From positions 1 through 64,000 of the forward strand of contig NZ_CP082297.1 in NCBI RefSeq assembly GCF_019880205.1: DNA of 64,000 nt. The letters run 5' to 3'. Within the stretch, counting starts at the first letter, position 1. Every line of letters starts with the position of its first letter. The notes below the pieces were generated by a model. That model was not told the origin of the DNA. It saw nothing but the letters and a program-made list of their open reading frames with translations, and made no database searches. This stretch comes from Pantoea alfalfae (GTDB lineage: Bacteria > Pseudomonadota > Gammaproteobacteria > Enterobacterales > Enterobacteriaceae). This document shows positions 7,069-16,068 of the stretch, in pieces. A program made the position numbers and the translations under genes.

Positions 7069-7476
7069 TCATTTCTGGTTCAGTTCAAATACCTCCTTAA
7101 CGCTCGCTATAATCTGGGCGTGGGTCATGTGGTTGTAATTACGCAGGCGGAAATAACGCACCCCGATACGGGCGTAAATGTCCGTTACTTCACCGCAGTA
7201 CATTTCTGCGAACATGAACGTTTCACAGTTCCCGCTCTCACTGCATGCCCAGTTCAACGGGTAGAGTGTCCCCAGCGCATCGTGAAAGCGGTGTACGTCG
7301 ATCTCGGCAGGCGCTTTTACCGCCGCCGCCTCACGATTCAGCCAGTAACTCCGCACTTCTTCGGCGTACCCCTCTGCGCTGGCAAAACGATCTCCCAGGT
7401 AGTAATTAGTGTTTTGACCTTCAGCCCAGGTTTCGGTGGTTTTGGTTGCGGCGGTTTTGACGTTCTGTGTGTTCAT
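7069..7476 (-). CDS. Conserved leading-region protein, function unknown
   Basis: ATG at 7476 is chosen because AGGAG lies eight bases upstream and the upstream extension has no signal. The 135-residue product begins MNTQNVKTAATKTTETW and continues with mixed helix and strand, including SEYWLNR-type and CETFMFAEMYCGEVTD segments. It lies downstream of a GC-rich intergenic repeat (7567-7740), as other leading-region starts do. The words QNVKTAA also occur in the untranslated frame just upstream of the gene at 11580-11813, suggesting that leading-region gene starts have been copied. No catalytic motif is recognised. Confidence 0.6.
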   Translation of the reverse strand: MNTQNVKTAATKTTETWAEGQNTNYYLGDRFASAEGYAEEVRSYWLNREAAAVKAPAEIDVHRFHDALGTLYPLNWACSESGNCETFMFAEMYCGEVTDIYARIGVRYFRLRNYNHMTHAQIIASVKEVFELNQK

Positions 7477-7566
7477 GCTGGTTCTCCTCTGATGGTTACT
7501 AAAACCCTGTTTCGGTTGGTATGGAGCGGCGAAGGGCAGAAGTAGCACCGGCAGACGGGCGAACAC

Positions 7567-7930
7567 GGGGCGTCACCGCAGGCCGCAGCGCAAGCGAGCC
7601 GTCTTTGTGGCGAGTGCGAACGGGCGAGGAACGGCGAAGCGTACCCCTAGTGGGCGAACGGATGACTGTGCTACGAAAAGCCCTCCGCTCCGTACCAGCC
7701 GGAAAAGGGTGACAGCACAGGGATGAGCATGAACACAGTCGTCACGACGGAACGGCGTGACGCCCTTAAAGGGCGCAGCGCGCCCGGTTGAAGCACCGGC
7801 GACAGCCGGTTGCAGCCCTTGACCTCAGCCATCAGGCCCTATGTCCGAAACCCGCAGGGGTTCGGCGGAGCTTACCGGCAAAGCCGGTTAGCGCAGTAGG
7901 ACTGACGACCCGGCAACGCCGGGGAGCCGA
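7567..7930. repeat. GC-rich leading-region intergenic repeat D
   Basis: This non-coding stretch upstream of the minus-strand start at 7476 shares long blocks with 14377-14600: CACCGCAGGCCGCAGCGCAA then GCGAGC, GCGAGTGCGAACGGG and a GAGGAACGGCGAAGCG variant. It can fold heavily. Its place before a leading-region gene start is shared with repeats at 14377, 19379 and 20293, suggesting a control element, possibly a single-strand promoter. Confidence 0.55.
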
Positions 7931-8043
7931 AGGTGGCCATGTCCGGCAGTCGGTTGTCTGAAAAACTGCCGCAGAAACTCTGCCGGGATCACGCTGAGCG
8001 CTTTACTATCACTGATATCTGCCTGTTACGTCTGAAGGCAGCC

Positions 8044-8268
8044 TCAGCTCTCTTCGCCTCCACCGCCCCGCCACCAGGCTATGTCATCGTCCAACCGCCC
8101 TATCTGCTCACTAACGGCCTCTGCCAGACGCTCTGTTTCAGTCTCCTGCGCCCCTGAAAGTCCCTCCCACTCACCCGACATTGCGCAGAGTTTTTCCTGC
8201 ATCGTTACCAGCTTGCGGCGCTGACTCCGCGCAGTTTTAAGTTCAGTGCTGTAATCGCCCCGGCTCAT
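8044..8268 (-). CDS. Small coiled-coil protein downstream of psiA
   Basis: ATG at 8268 overlaps the psiA stop (ATGA), so it is translationally coupled as the third gene of a psiB-psiA operon. The 74-residue product is mostly helical and charged (RSQRRKLVTMQEKLCAM, ETERLAEAVSEQIGRLDDDIAWW), likely a coiled coil, with a short Gly-rich end. Homologous small genes sit in the same place in F-like leading regions, but no function is known to me. Confidence 0.65.
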   Translation of the reverse strand: MSRGDYSTELKTARSQRRKLVTMQEKLCAMSGEWEGLSGAQETETERLAEAVSEQIGRLDDDIAWWRGGGGEES

Positions 8269-8996
8269 ACCGCCACCGGCCTGAACATCAGCTTGTTGGG
8301 TACCATCCAGCATTCCAGTGCCTGCGTCATCCCTGTCGATTCCTCTGACAGGAACCCGGCCTCAGCCCCCAGTCTCCATAACGGCTGGCCTGCCATTTCC
8401 CAGCAATCCAGAGATTCCAGCGAAGGGAATCTCTCACTCCACCGATAAAACATGATCTCCAGCTCGGTATGATGCAGCTGCGAGTCAGACCAGCGTGATA
8501 TCCAGCTGCTGACACTGGCTGGCGTGTGGAATGCCAGGTCAATCTCAGCCTGCCCTTTGACCGCCTGATGAGTCCGCGTTTTCTCCTCTCTCTCCCGGCG
8601 ATACTGGCGGGAATACTTCTCATCGCGCAGCTCCGTTTTTCGCCGCTGCCGCTCGGTGCCCTGAAACCGCCATCCCGGAAACAGATCGTGAACATCATAA
8701 CTGCTCAGCGGATGCGGACAGTCCTCACCGGCACTGGCAATCATCCGGTCAATCGCTGCCAGCCACGACTGTCTGTTACCCCTGAATTCGGCCTCAAGCA
8801 TCGAGGGACGGAAAAAGCGGATTTCTTTCAGCGTCACCCGCCTGCTGCCCCTGAGCAGGCGAAAAAAGGCGTGTGCATACGGATAGTCTGCACAGTACAC
8901 GTTACGTTCATGCCTGTTTTCAACGAACGCGATGGCCTGCATCGCTGCACGGCGTGCAGGTGAAAGCGGAACCAGTGAACGGCTGACAGGGATCAT
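8265..8996 (-). CDS. psiA: Plasmid SOS inhibition protein A
   Basis: The 243-residue product is close to the 239 residues of F PsiA and is recognised from the N-terminal SLVPLSPARRAAMQAI block, the RRVTLKEIRFFRPSMLEAEF region and a basic middle (RRKTELRDEKYSRQYRRERE). It is encoded with psiB in leading regions, the first plasmid DNA to enter a recipient. PsiB is the known inhibitor of RecA loading; the role of PsiA is less clear. The ATG overlaps the psiB stop by four bases and the stop overlaps the next start by four, so the three genes form a tight operon. Confidence 0.9.
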   Translation of the reverse strand: MIPVSRSLVPLSPARRAAMQAIAFVENRHERNVYCADYPYAHAFFRLLRGSRRVTLKEIRFFRPSMLEAEFRGNRQSWLAAIDRMIASAGEDCPHPLSSYDVHDLFPGWRFQGTERQRRKTELRDEKYSRQYRREREEKTRTHQAVKGQAEIDLAFHTPASVSSWISRWSDSQLHHTELEIMFYRWSERFPSLESLDCWEMAGQPLWRLGAEAGFLSEESTGMTQALECWMVPNKLMFRPVAV

Positions 8997-9430
8997 GCGA
9001 ACTCTCCTTCTGCCAGATATTCCGCCATGCCGGCTGCGCAGTGTTCCAGCAGAGATGCCTGCGCCGCTGCGGCGATCAGGTCGCTGATGCGCTGCGGGTC
9101 GAAAGGCGTCAGCCTGAGCACCTCGCGCACGCAGTTACCGTCAGCTGACACGAGTACAATCAGCCACTCCCCGGACACGTCTCCCGGACTGCATACGCAG
9201 AGACTGAACGCCTCTCCGGGCGGCGTGTAGCGCAGCTGAACCGGAAAGAATCCGCCAAATTCGCCACGGTATTCCCCGTTGACATTCCAGCCCGCTGGCA
9301 CGTGCAGCAGCTGCGCGACAGCGCTGGTCAGAATATGGCGATCGTTCTCGCCTCTTTCGCGCCATTCCTCAAATTCGCAGGGGTGCATTCCGGTCAGCAC
9401 GGTCAGATTCAGAGCATTGTTATTTTTCAT
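8993..9430 (-). CDS. psiB: Plasmid SOS inhibition protein B
   Basis: ATG at 9430 (MKNNNALNLTVLTGM) is preferred over the ATG four codons earlier because GGAG lies seven bases upstream and the resulting 145 residues match the family size. PsiB is a small acidic cytoplasmic protein that binds RecA and blocks nucleation on single-stranded DNA, preventing SOS induction by incoming plasmid DNA. Family features seen include MHPCEFEEWRERGENDR and the FFPVQLRYTPPGE strand region. It follows the ParB-like gene, as in F. Carrying psiB together with two umuDC operons means this plasmid both dampens and exploits the SOS response. Confidence 0.9.
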   Translation of the reverse strand: MKNNNALNLTVLTGMHPCEFEEWRERGENDRHILTSAVAQLLHVPAGWNVNGEYRGEFGGFFPVQLRYTPPGEAFSLCVCSPGDVSGEWLIVLVSADGNCVREVLRLTPFDPQRISDLIAAAAQASLLEHCAAGMAEYLAEGEFA

Positions 9431-9469
9431 GTTTGTCTCCATGCCGCCCCGAAGGGGCGGCGCTCCTTA

Positions 9470-11506
9470 TCAGGCCGCGTGAGCGGGATCGTTGTTGTCA
9501 GTGTCGCTGTCAGCCTCAGCAGATCCGGCCCCGCCGGTCGTTTCAGGCTCCGGCCCTTTCATCCAGACTGGCACCCAGCGCGTATCCCGCATTTTTCCCT
9601 CAGCCAGTTCAGCAGCATCCCCCTTTTTCATTTTCGCCGCGTCTGCTGCCGCGCCTGTAAAACCGGCCTCAGTCAGCGCATCGATAATCTGTGTATGCTT
9701 CAGGTCAGCGAAGAAGTTCGCCTTTGTGGGTTGCCACCAGTCACGCATGTGGAAGCCGATGGCGTTTTCCAGTGAGTCCAGGCGGCTGTCGGAGGTACGC
9801 TGATATTCACGTGTCTGTACACCGTCAACCGAGCAGGCGACACAGAAGGCCATCAGTGACATAAGCGTTTCACCGCTCAGATCGAAGAAGGTGGTGAAGT
9901 CTTTATTCCATCCCTGCGGCAGCAGGGCTTCCAGACGGGCTTTTTCCTGCATCAGGGCAGTAAAGCCCGGGCCTTTGTCACCGGACGGGGCATCCTGCGT
10001 CAGGCTGTAGTGTGGTACGGTCACGCGGATGCCGAACGGGTTGCCATAATGTGAGCCAGAGGTGAGCACGTTGGTGCAAAGCTGCCAGACCAGCAGGGAA
10101 ACAGCCTTTTTCTGCTGCTGCATCAGCGCAGCCTGCACGGCAAGGGTCCGCTCAGACGACATTTTCGTGAGAAGCGGCAGACTGATACCCTCAGCCGCAT
10201 CCGGCTTTTTAGCCACGTTGATGGGGCTGATATGAGGTACGGCTGATTCTGCGCCCTGCTCTGTTTCGCTGCTTTCTTCGCCCTGCAGATCTGCAATCCG
10301 CACAACGCCGCGCTGCACACAAAGATCACCGTATTTATCGAACCCGACCACCACGCCCGACATGGCACGAGTCTCCGGGGTGCAGGCGCGAACCAGTGCT
10401 GCTTTTTCGATGATTTCAATTTCATCGCTGGCGGCGCTGTAGCCCTCGTCATCAGCGCTTTGTGCACATCCATCAGCTACCTGGTACAGATCATCGATGC
10501 GGCTTTCTTCGTCACCGATGTACACCGGTTCCGGCTCGTCAGTTAACTGATACGTCAGCGCATCCCGGTGCGGATAAAGCGAACTCAGCTGGCCCAGGCT
10601 CCACTTCCAGCCTTCGCTTTCCTGAATGTCCTGCGCCATATCAGTCAGCTTCTGCACGGTCAGGGTTTCCAGCAGGGCCGAGTCAGCCGTTCCCTCACCT
10701 TCCTGCTGACTGAACAGGTCTTCGCGGACGCTACCGCCTGCTGCCTCATACGTCTCACGTCCCACGAAGAGAAAGCGCTTATCCGTGATGGAGATTTCTT
10801 TATCGGTAATGAGTTTTCGTAACATGGTGACGGGCAGGTTATGCCAGGAGGCTTTCACCTCTTCATAGACACGCACCTGACGGGCCTGATCGTCTTCAAG
10901 GCAAAGCGTCTGGCACTGCTCAATCGTCAGCTGATCGTCTGCCAGCAGCTTAAGCAGTGACGGCGCGAGGTTTGCGAGTTTCAGCATGCGCTGAACGTGA
11001 CGGGTGCTGTAGCCCAGCTCGGCACCAATCTGCCCGGAGGTTTTACCCTGCGATGCCAGGGTGCCGAAGCTGGCAATCTGCTCGGCCGCATGCATATCGC
11101 TGCGCTGCGCATTCTCGATGTAGGAAACCAGCGCGGCCAGTTCCGGGGAAACGCGCTTGAACGGCACCGGGTAATCGGGGGTCAGAAACTGCTGTGAGAG
11201 CAGCAGATTCAGAGCGGTAAGGCGTTTGCCGCCTGCGGCCACCGCCAGTTCGCCGTCCGGCAGTTCGTGGGCGACCAGATTCTGCAACAGGCCGACCGAC
11301 TTAATGGTTGCCGCCATGCTTTCAACGCTTTCCGTGGAATACGGAATGGTACGGGCATTAAGCAGCGACATCACGAACACTGACAGGGGAGCGTATTCAA
11401 CCGGCGCGGCTTCAAGCGCCGCTTTTACCGCTGCCTGTTCGGCGTCGGTCACTTTTTTAGCGCTGGTTTTTTTTGGGGCTTTTGCTTTAACATTGGCTAC
11501 TGACAT
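9470..11506 (-). CDS. Large ParB/Spo0J-domain protein of the leading region (YubM-like)
   Basis: The 678-residue product starts with a basic Lys/Ala-rich tail, then a ParB N-terminal nuclease-like domain (about 35-130; SVFVMSLLNARTIPYS, then LVAHELPDGELAVAAGGKRLTALNLL carrying the GxxRxxA-type motif as GGKRLTA). A KorB/ParB helix-turn-helix follows (TSGQIGAELGYSTRHVQRMLKLA, about 155-180). The long C-terminal half is characteristic of F YubM. It is not part of the partition locus at 26-27 kb. Position before psiB-psiA and a GAGG ribosome site support the call. Precise function is unknown; ParB-like nuclease or clamp activity is inferred. Confidence 0.85.
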   Translation of the reverse strand: MSVANVKAKAPKKTSAKKVTDAEQAAVKAALEAAPVEYAPLSVFVMSLLNARTIPYSTESVESMAATIKSVGLLQNLVAHELPDGELAVAAGGKRLTALNLLLSQQFLTPDYPVPFKRVSPELAALVSYIENAQRSDMHAAEQIASFGTLASQGKTSGQIGAELGYSTRHVQRMLKLANLAPSLLKLLADDQLTIEQCQTLCLEDDQARQVRVYEEVKASWHNLPVTMLRKLITDKEISITDKRFLFVGRETYEAAGGSVREDLFSQQEGEGTADSALLETLTVQKLTDMAQDIQESEGWKWSLGQLSSLYPHRDALTYQLTDEPEPVYIGDEESRIDDLYQVADGCAQSADDEGYSAASDEIEIIEKAALVRACTPETRAMSGVVVGFDKYGDLCVQRGVVRIADLQGEESSETEQGAESAVPHISPINVAKKPDAAEGISLPLLTKMSSERTLAVQAALMQQQKKAVSLLVWQLCTNVLTSGSHYGNPFGIRVTVPHYSLTQDAPSGDKGPGFTALMQEKARLEALLPQGWNKDFTTFFDLSGETLMSLMAFCVACSVDGVQTREYQRTSDSRLDSLENAIGFHMRDWWQPTKANFFADLKHTQIIDALTEAGFTGAAADAAKMKKGDAAELAEGKMRDTRWVPVWMKGPEPETTGGAGSAEADSDTDNNDPAHAA

Positions 11507-11579
11507 CGTTGATACCTCGTTAGATTAATGACTGTCTCGCCCTGCAGAGTGGCTGCTCCGCAGGGCACCTTTTAACTGC

Positions 11580-11813
11580 TTACTGCACTTTGCGAATACC
11601 GTAATCACCGATATAACGGTTCAGCCAGTAACCCGCGTTTGATTCAAAATTCCATGCCCGCCAGACCAAATCACCGTCCTTGCGCACGACAAGGCGAAAA
11701 TGCGTACCCTGATCGTCTTCGATAGCAACATTGGTGTACTGCGCGGCGACTGCCGTCGCCTGCTCACGCGTATAGGTATCCTCCGGTAAGCGCACAACTG
11801 CTGGCTGTTCCAC
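11580..11813 (-). CDS. Small leading-region protein (YubL-like)
   Basis: A GTG at 11813 is chosen because a strong AGGAG lies six bases upstream; the longer frame from a TTG at 11948 has no ribosome site. The 77-residue product ([18 protein letters not shown]..., [19 protein letters not shown]) ends in [17 protein letters not shown], the form I associate with F YubL upstream of YubM. It is probably cotranscribed with the ParB-like gene. No enzymatic motif is seen. Confidence 0.7.
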   Translation of the reverse strand: MEQPAVVRLPEDTYTREQATAVAAQYTNVAIEDDQGTHFRLVVRKDGDLVWRAWNFESNAGYWLNRYIGDYGIRKVQ

Positions 11814-12472
11814 TGAAATCTCCTGTCTGTCTGCCCTTAAAACCATCACCCGTTGAGTTGCCGGGGCCGCGGTCTTGACGTTTTGCGGGGAACTGCTGCT
11901 TTCTCCCCAGGTTGTAACCTTCACCCGTTTGAGAGCCGTTCGCCGCAAAGGGCGTAACGAGCACGGGCCGGCGCAGATGTCCGGGCGCGAGCGGAAAAAT
12001 TTTTGGCCACATAAAAAATTTTCCGGCGAGAGGCTTCAGCCGTCCCTGGACAGCCAGGCGGTTTGTGCTTGTCTCAGCCCCGGCGAAAGGACTCAGACGG
12101 GCGAAAACAACCCATGAGGAAAGCAGGAACCCGCCGCAACGACGTGACGCGCGGGCGCGAAACGGCGTTGCACCTTACATCCCGCCATGTGTAACTGCGG
12201 GATGCCGGGAGCGCCGTTTACGGCGGGACTGAGCGGCGCAGCCGGAACGGCTGCTGCGAGCGGAAGGTGTTGCGTCAGGATGGAAACCCGCTGCCCCGGA
12301 ACGGGGCCGGGCAGAGACGGCTTTGCCGGCTCTGTGCGGAGCATGACAGCCGACAGGACGCCCACGGTAAATATTGTTATTATTCAATTAGTGAGTGAAC
12401 TTACAACGCACTTCAAGAAAAAAACTCGGCTTGGTTGAAAAATAAGTTTAAATAGATGCGGAAAAGGTGAAA
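11814..12472. other. Intergenic region with GC-rich hairpins
   Basis: No gene is supported. A perfect hairpin CATCCCGC/GCGGGATG lies at 12178-12204, with further GC-rich foldable sequence to about 12360 (including GCCCGG and GCCGGC pairs). It lies upstream of the minus-strand YubL-ParB-psi group, so it may serve the same role as the intergenic repeats elsewhere. From about 12370 the DNA turns AT-rich, which marks the edge of the inserted DUF2971 gene. Confidence 0.5.
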
Positions 12473-13279
12473 ATGGAAATTGACAATCCCGATTATATTT
12501 ACAAATACAGACCGGTGTCCAACAACGAAAAATTCAGAGAAGACTACAGCCTGATAAATTTAATTGAAAACATGGCAACCTTTTCAAGCAGGCTTAACTT
12601 CAACGATCTTTTTGATTGTAAGGTTGAATTACTGAAGCCCTCACCTAAAGAATTAAAATCCTTTATAAAGCAACTTCAAAAACCCTATAAAAGGAATTTA
12701 GCAACTCTGACCAGTAAAGGGGAGCTCACTTTAGAAGGGGAGGTTTATCTACAAAAATTGGTTGATAACTTCGAAAAACAAATTAACTCTTATAGCATAA
12801 TTTCATTTTCTTCCAAGCCAGACAGTAACCTTATGTGGTCACATTATGCCAATTCACATCATGGATTTTGCATTGAATTCAAGGGAAAAGATATTAAAAC
12901 AAAAAAAGTTGTGTATGCTAAAAATATACCAACCATTCCCATTCTTGATGTTATGAAAGTCATTTATAATTTAGATAAAAGCCTTGATCTTGGAGATAGG
13001 ATTATAAATGCATTGTGTACTAAGCTAAATGAATGGGAATATGAATCCGAATATCGCCACATTTCTGATTCGAATTTTTTTGAGAAACAATCAAGTCAGC
13101 ATTTCTACAACAGGAAATTCGAATTGGACTGGGTGGAATCAATAATTTTTGGCTATCGTATGAAGCCTGAAGTCAGAGCGTATATAATTGAAAATCTTCC
13201 TCCAACAGTTAAATACAAAGAGGCATTTCCAGGGAGCAGTTCCATGATAATAAAGTCATTTGATATAAAAGCTAGCTAA
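12473..13279 (+). CDS. DUF2971-family protein, probable defence cargo
   Basis: ATG at 12473 follows AAGGTG. The 268-residue product has the DUF2971 hallmarks: YKYRPVSNN near the N-terminus, then FSSRLNFNDLFDC, SFSSKPDSNLMWSHYANSHHGFCIEF (about 118-143) and WEYESEYRHI (about 190). The conserved W/H/E/R residues are present. The gene is AT-rich and plus-strand inside a GC-rich minus-strand leading region, so it was inserted. DUF2971 genes often occur among phage-defence genes, but no activity is established. What else it could be: a toxin-like effector without a visible partner gene. Confidence 0.75.
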   Translation: MEIDNPDYIYKYRPVSNNEKFREDYSLINLIENMATFSSRLNFNDLFDCKVELLKPSPKELKSFIKQLQKPYKRNLATLTSKGELTLEGEVYLQKLVDNFEKQINSYSIISFSSKPDSNLMWSHYANSHHGFCIEFKGKDIKTKKVVYAKNIPTIPILDVMKVIYNLDKSLDLGDRIINALCTKLNEWEYESEYRHISDSNFFEKQSSQHFYNRKFELDWVESIIFGYRMKPEVRAYIIENLPPTVKYKEAFPGSSSMIIKSFDIKAS

Positions 13280-13569
13280 ATTTATGATTGGCTCATGGAC
13301 ATAGATTGATAAGTTCACTTAAGTTATGGATTTGCGCCATTAGTCTTTTTTTATCTTTTTTATGGGGGTGAAGCTAGCTTTTGATGACATAGTGAGCGGG
13401 CTAAACTTAAGTACAGTTAAGACTGCAAACCGCTCAGGACGGCTATTCATTCCCCTGCCTACTGGCGGTGCGGAGGACGCACCGTCAGGCGAGCGCCCTG
13501 CCGTTTCGCAGACGTAGGTTTTTGGGCGTGCTCACAGGCGGCCGCAACCGCCTGAACATTTCTTTATCC
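13280..13569. other. Junction region right of the DUF2971 gene
   Basis: AT-rich sequence (to about 13420) gives way to GC-rich leading-region DNA at about 13430-13560. I see no gene; the plus-strand frame at 13468-13743 is the shadow of the small minus-strand gene at 13570-13752. Confidence 0.5.
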
Positions 13570-13752
13570 TCAGCCATCCTTCTTTATAAAACGCCCGCCG
13601 AGGTATACGCCATTCTGACAGGTCATGAAATAACAGATTTCGTCTACGATCTCTTCTGTTCTCAACTCTCTCTGGCCACTGCTGCTGCGGCGCTCGTTGA
13701 TCACAGCTTTGTACTGGCGAAGAATGTCGCGGGTCTGTGGTGACAGTTTCAT
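13570..13752 (-). CDS. Small leading-region protein (60 residues)
   Basis: ATG at 13752 has GGAG seven bases upstream. The product (MKLSPQTRDILRQYKAVI...) is helical, with RTEEIVDEICYFMTCQNGVYLGGRF near the end and two cysteines. It lies 40 bases after ardA in the same orientation, so it is probably cotranscribed with it. I recognise the type from F-like leading regions but cannot assign a function. Confidence 0.6.
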   Translation of the reverse strand: MKLSPQTRDILRQYKAVINERRSSSGQRELRTEEIVDEICYFMTCQNGVYLGGRFIKKDG

Positions 13753-13792
13753 TTTGTTCTCCTTTTCGGCAGGGCTTCCCCTGCCGCTATCA

Positions 13793-14293
13793 TCAGTTAC
13801 TGAATACAAAACCGTCGTGCAGTACATAGCCACTGCTGAACAGGTCACGTGCATAGGCCTCATAGTCGAAATAAGAGCGCAGCGGCTCCGGCACGTCATT
13901 CAGCAGGCCGTTATCCTGGATCAGTTCATAGGCATAATCTTCTTCGGTTTCCGCCTTTCCCCTGTACGCATCATCAAATGCATCAAAGTCACACTCGCCG
14001 GAATAATCCGCCCAGGCAATAAATGCGTCTTCCCTTCCCTCTTCTTTCGCCTGTTTCCAGGCCGCGATGAAATCCCAGTCGATAAAGGATTCAGAGACGA
14101 ACTTAGACGGAATACCTTCCCAGTCCTGAAACATGAATTCGGGATCATCTTCAGAGGCGTGCAGTTCGCGACACGCGTCATGAAATTCGTCCTTCTCTTC
14201 GAAATCAGTAAGATCAAACCACTTCCCGAAAATGCTGCCGCAGTTGTATTTATGGTAAGTCCCGACGTATACCGCTGGTCCGCTAAATGTCAT
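13793..14293 (-). CDS. ardA: Antirestriction protein ArdA
   Basis: ATG at 14293 follows GGAGG; the product is 166 residues, normal for ArdA. Family blocks are clear: AVYVGTYHKYNCGSIFGKWFDL, the acidic FMFQDWEGIPSKFVSE region, and LINDVPEPLRSYFDYEAYARDLF-type sequence near the C-terminus. ArdA mimics about 42 bp of bent B-form DNA through its acidic surface and blocks type I restriction enzymes, protecting DNA as it enters a recipient. Its place at the head of a leading-region gene group, below intergenic repeat C, fits early expression during transfer. Confidence 0.92.
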   Translation of the reverse strand: MTFSGPAVYVGTYHKYNCGSIFGKWFDLTDFEEKDEFHDACRELHASEDDPEFMFQDWEGIPSKFVSESFIDWDFIAAWKQAKEEGREDAFIAWADYSGECDFDAFDDAYRGKAETEEDYAYELIQDNGLLNDVPEPLRSYFDYEAYARDLFSSGYVLHDGFVFSN

Positions 14294-14376
14294 AAGAAAT
14301 CCTCCGCAGTCAAAGTCATCACTGTTCCGGCCTGTGCCGTGACTGAATGACAGCCCGGCGGAAAGCGGAGTGTTCA

Positions 14377-14600
14377 GGAGCGCCACCGCAGGCCGCAGCG
14401 CAAGCGAGCGGGAGACGGGATTACGCACGGCGCTGACGCGAATTTTGAGCGGCGGCGCGACGGAAGTAACCACGGCGGAGCGAGTGCGAACGGGTGAGGA
14501 TGGCGAGCGAAGCGATCTCTTGAACACGAGCGGCCGGGCTAAAGTGAAGTCACGGCACAGGCCGCAGTCCGCACGGACCCGGTTTTCTGCCCTGTCCCGC
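14377..14600. repeat. GC-rich leading-region intergenic repeat C
   Basis: Directly upstream of ardA. It shares CACCGCAGGCCGCAGCGCAA with repeat D and, with repeats A and B, the blocks GCGAACGGGTGAGGATGGCGAGCG, GAGCGGCCGGGCTA and GTGAAGTCACGGCAC. It is non-coding and strongly foldable. Confidence 0.6.
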
Positions 14601-14699
14601 CGCAAGGCGGAATATAGCGGCGCGCAGCAACTTCCTTGTATCGTGTCTCTGGCAGAATAAGTTGAGTCTGCCTGTACATGTATTGTCCCGGGGCAGAGC

Positions 14700-15900
14700 A
14701 GGCCGGCAACTTCCTCAGGCTATCAGGCCCGTAAATAAGATAAATGCCGCTCTGTCCTTATCTCAGTCCAGACCGAAGGGTATCTTCGGCCCCGCAATGC
14801 GGTGAGCCTGAATTTTGCAAGGTTGGTCAGTACTAACCACACGAGGATATGACATGACTGTTTATCTAGGAATTGATATTGCCAGTAAGAAGTTTGATGC
14901 TGCTTTGCTTTGCAATGGCAGCTACCGGTGTAAGGCATTTGCCAATTCAGTAGCGGGTTTTACGGCACTTCTGAAATGGTCCGGTGAAGATGACTTTTCA
15001 GAGATCCACGCATGCATGGAAGCTACCGGTGATTACGGGACAGCTCTCGCTACGTTTCTGTATGAGAAAAAAATAAAGGTTAGTGTGGTAAATCCCTCGC
15101 GCATAAAAGGTTACGGTATGGCGGAGCTGTCCCGTACAAAAACAGATAAAAGTGATTCAAAGCTGATTGCGCGTTTCTGCAGGGCAACTATCCCGGCGCT
15201 ATGGCGGCCTGTACCGCAGCCGGTCAGGATTTTGCAGGCTCTGGTACGCCGGATGGATTCGCTGAAAGGCATGCTGAGAATGGAATCTAACCGTGCTGAT
15301 AAAGCTGATGCCAGCATTCAGCCTTCGCTTCAAAGGATTTCCAGTCACCTGGAAGAAGAGATTGAAATGATCAGACAGGATATTAAAAAACATATCAGCA
15401 GCAATGATGAGCTAAGAAAGCAGGAGGCATTGATAAGTTCAATACCTGGCATCGGAAGCGTTACAGGTGCCGTAATTTTGTCTTTTATGGCAGACAAAAA
15501 GTTCAGTAAAGCTAAGGAAGTTGCAGCCTTTCTGGGGCTTAACCCACGCCATCATCAGTCCGGAAGCTCTGTGAGGGGCAAGTCAAGGATGTCAAAAACA
15601 GGAAATGCATATCTGCGAAGCGCAATGTATATGCCCGCTCTGGTTGCACTGAAGCACAATCCGGATATCCGGGCATTTGGCCATCGTCTCCGGCTTGCAG
15701 GAAAACCCGGGATGCTTATCGTCGGTACGGTAATGCGCAAACTCATACACATCATTTTTGGAGTACTACGTTCTGGTACGGTTTATGTGCCCCAGACAAC
15801 TGCAAAGCCTGCTTGCGAGTGACTATAAAAGTACATTAAAAGCATTTCATCAGTACATAACGCGCTGATCTGGCTCAACCTGTGATGGAAGCTGGAGACA
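14700..15900 (+). mobile_element. IS110-family insertion sequence
   Basis: A single DEDD transposase gene (14854-15822) has about 150 bases of non-coding DNA before it and AT-richer non-coding DNA after it. IS110 elements usually lack terminal inverted repeats, and none is obvious, so the ends are only approximate. In this family the upstream non-coding part can encode the structured guide RNA that pairs with target DNA; the foldable stretch at about 14700-14850 (for example CCGAAGGGTATCTTCGG) is the place to look. Confidence 0.7.
14854..15822 (+). CDS. IS110-family DEDD transposase
   Basis: The 322-residue product starts MTVYLGIDIASKKFDAAL: the first catalytic Asp is in GIDIASKKFD. HACMEATGDYG gives the acidic E, and RTKTDKSDSKLIARFC gives the D-x-x-D pair of the RuvC-like domain. 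The C-terminal transposase_20 domain has IPGIGSVTGAVILSF, FLGLNPRHHQSGSS and RGKSRMSKTGNAYLRSAMY, including the serine region used as a recombinase nucleophile. A GAGG ribosome site precedes the ATG. The gene appears intact. It sits between ardA repeat C and the GapS4-like pair and may have brought or later flanked that pair. Confidence 0.9.
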   Translation: MTVYLGIDIASKKFDAALLCNGSYRCKAFANSVAGFTALLKWSGEDDFSEIHACMEATGDYGTALATFLYEKKIKVSVVNPSRIKGYGMAELSRTKTDKSDSKLIARFCRATIPALWRPVPQPVRILQALVRRMDSLKGMLRMESNRADKADASIQPSLQRISSHLEEEIEMIRQDIKKHISSNDELRKQEALISSIPGIGSVTGAVILSFMADKKFSKAKEVAAFLGLNPRHHQSGSSVRGKSRMSKTGNAYLRSAMYMPALVALKHNPDIRAFGHRLRLAGKPGMLIVGTVMRKLIHIIFGVLRSGTVYVPQTTAKPACE

Positions 15901-16068
15901 AAACTGTTACCTCATAAAAGATAAACTGGACTTACCTAAGCCGCGCTCCAGTCAGCTTTATGCTAAAGCGGACAATAACTTTTGATCATACTTAGAAGTG
16001 CGACGCCTCCATAGAGTTGAAAAATGTAAATAAGATAAATACTATAAGATTACCTAATCAAAAAAACA

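Noticed and set aside
9470..11506. ParB of the plasmid partition system
   Set aside because: It is a large YubM-like leading-region protein far from parA. The partition partner is the small ParG-like gene at 26237.
12093..12438. Several short frames in the GC-rich gap left of the DUF2971 gene
   Set aside because: No ribosome sites, Arg/Gly/Pro-biased composition and overlap on both strands; more likely structured non-coding DNA.
14305..14605. N-terminal extension of ArdA
   Set aside because: The extra 104 codons run through the intergenic repeat and lack a ribosome site; ATG at 14293 with GGAGG gives the normal ArdA length.
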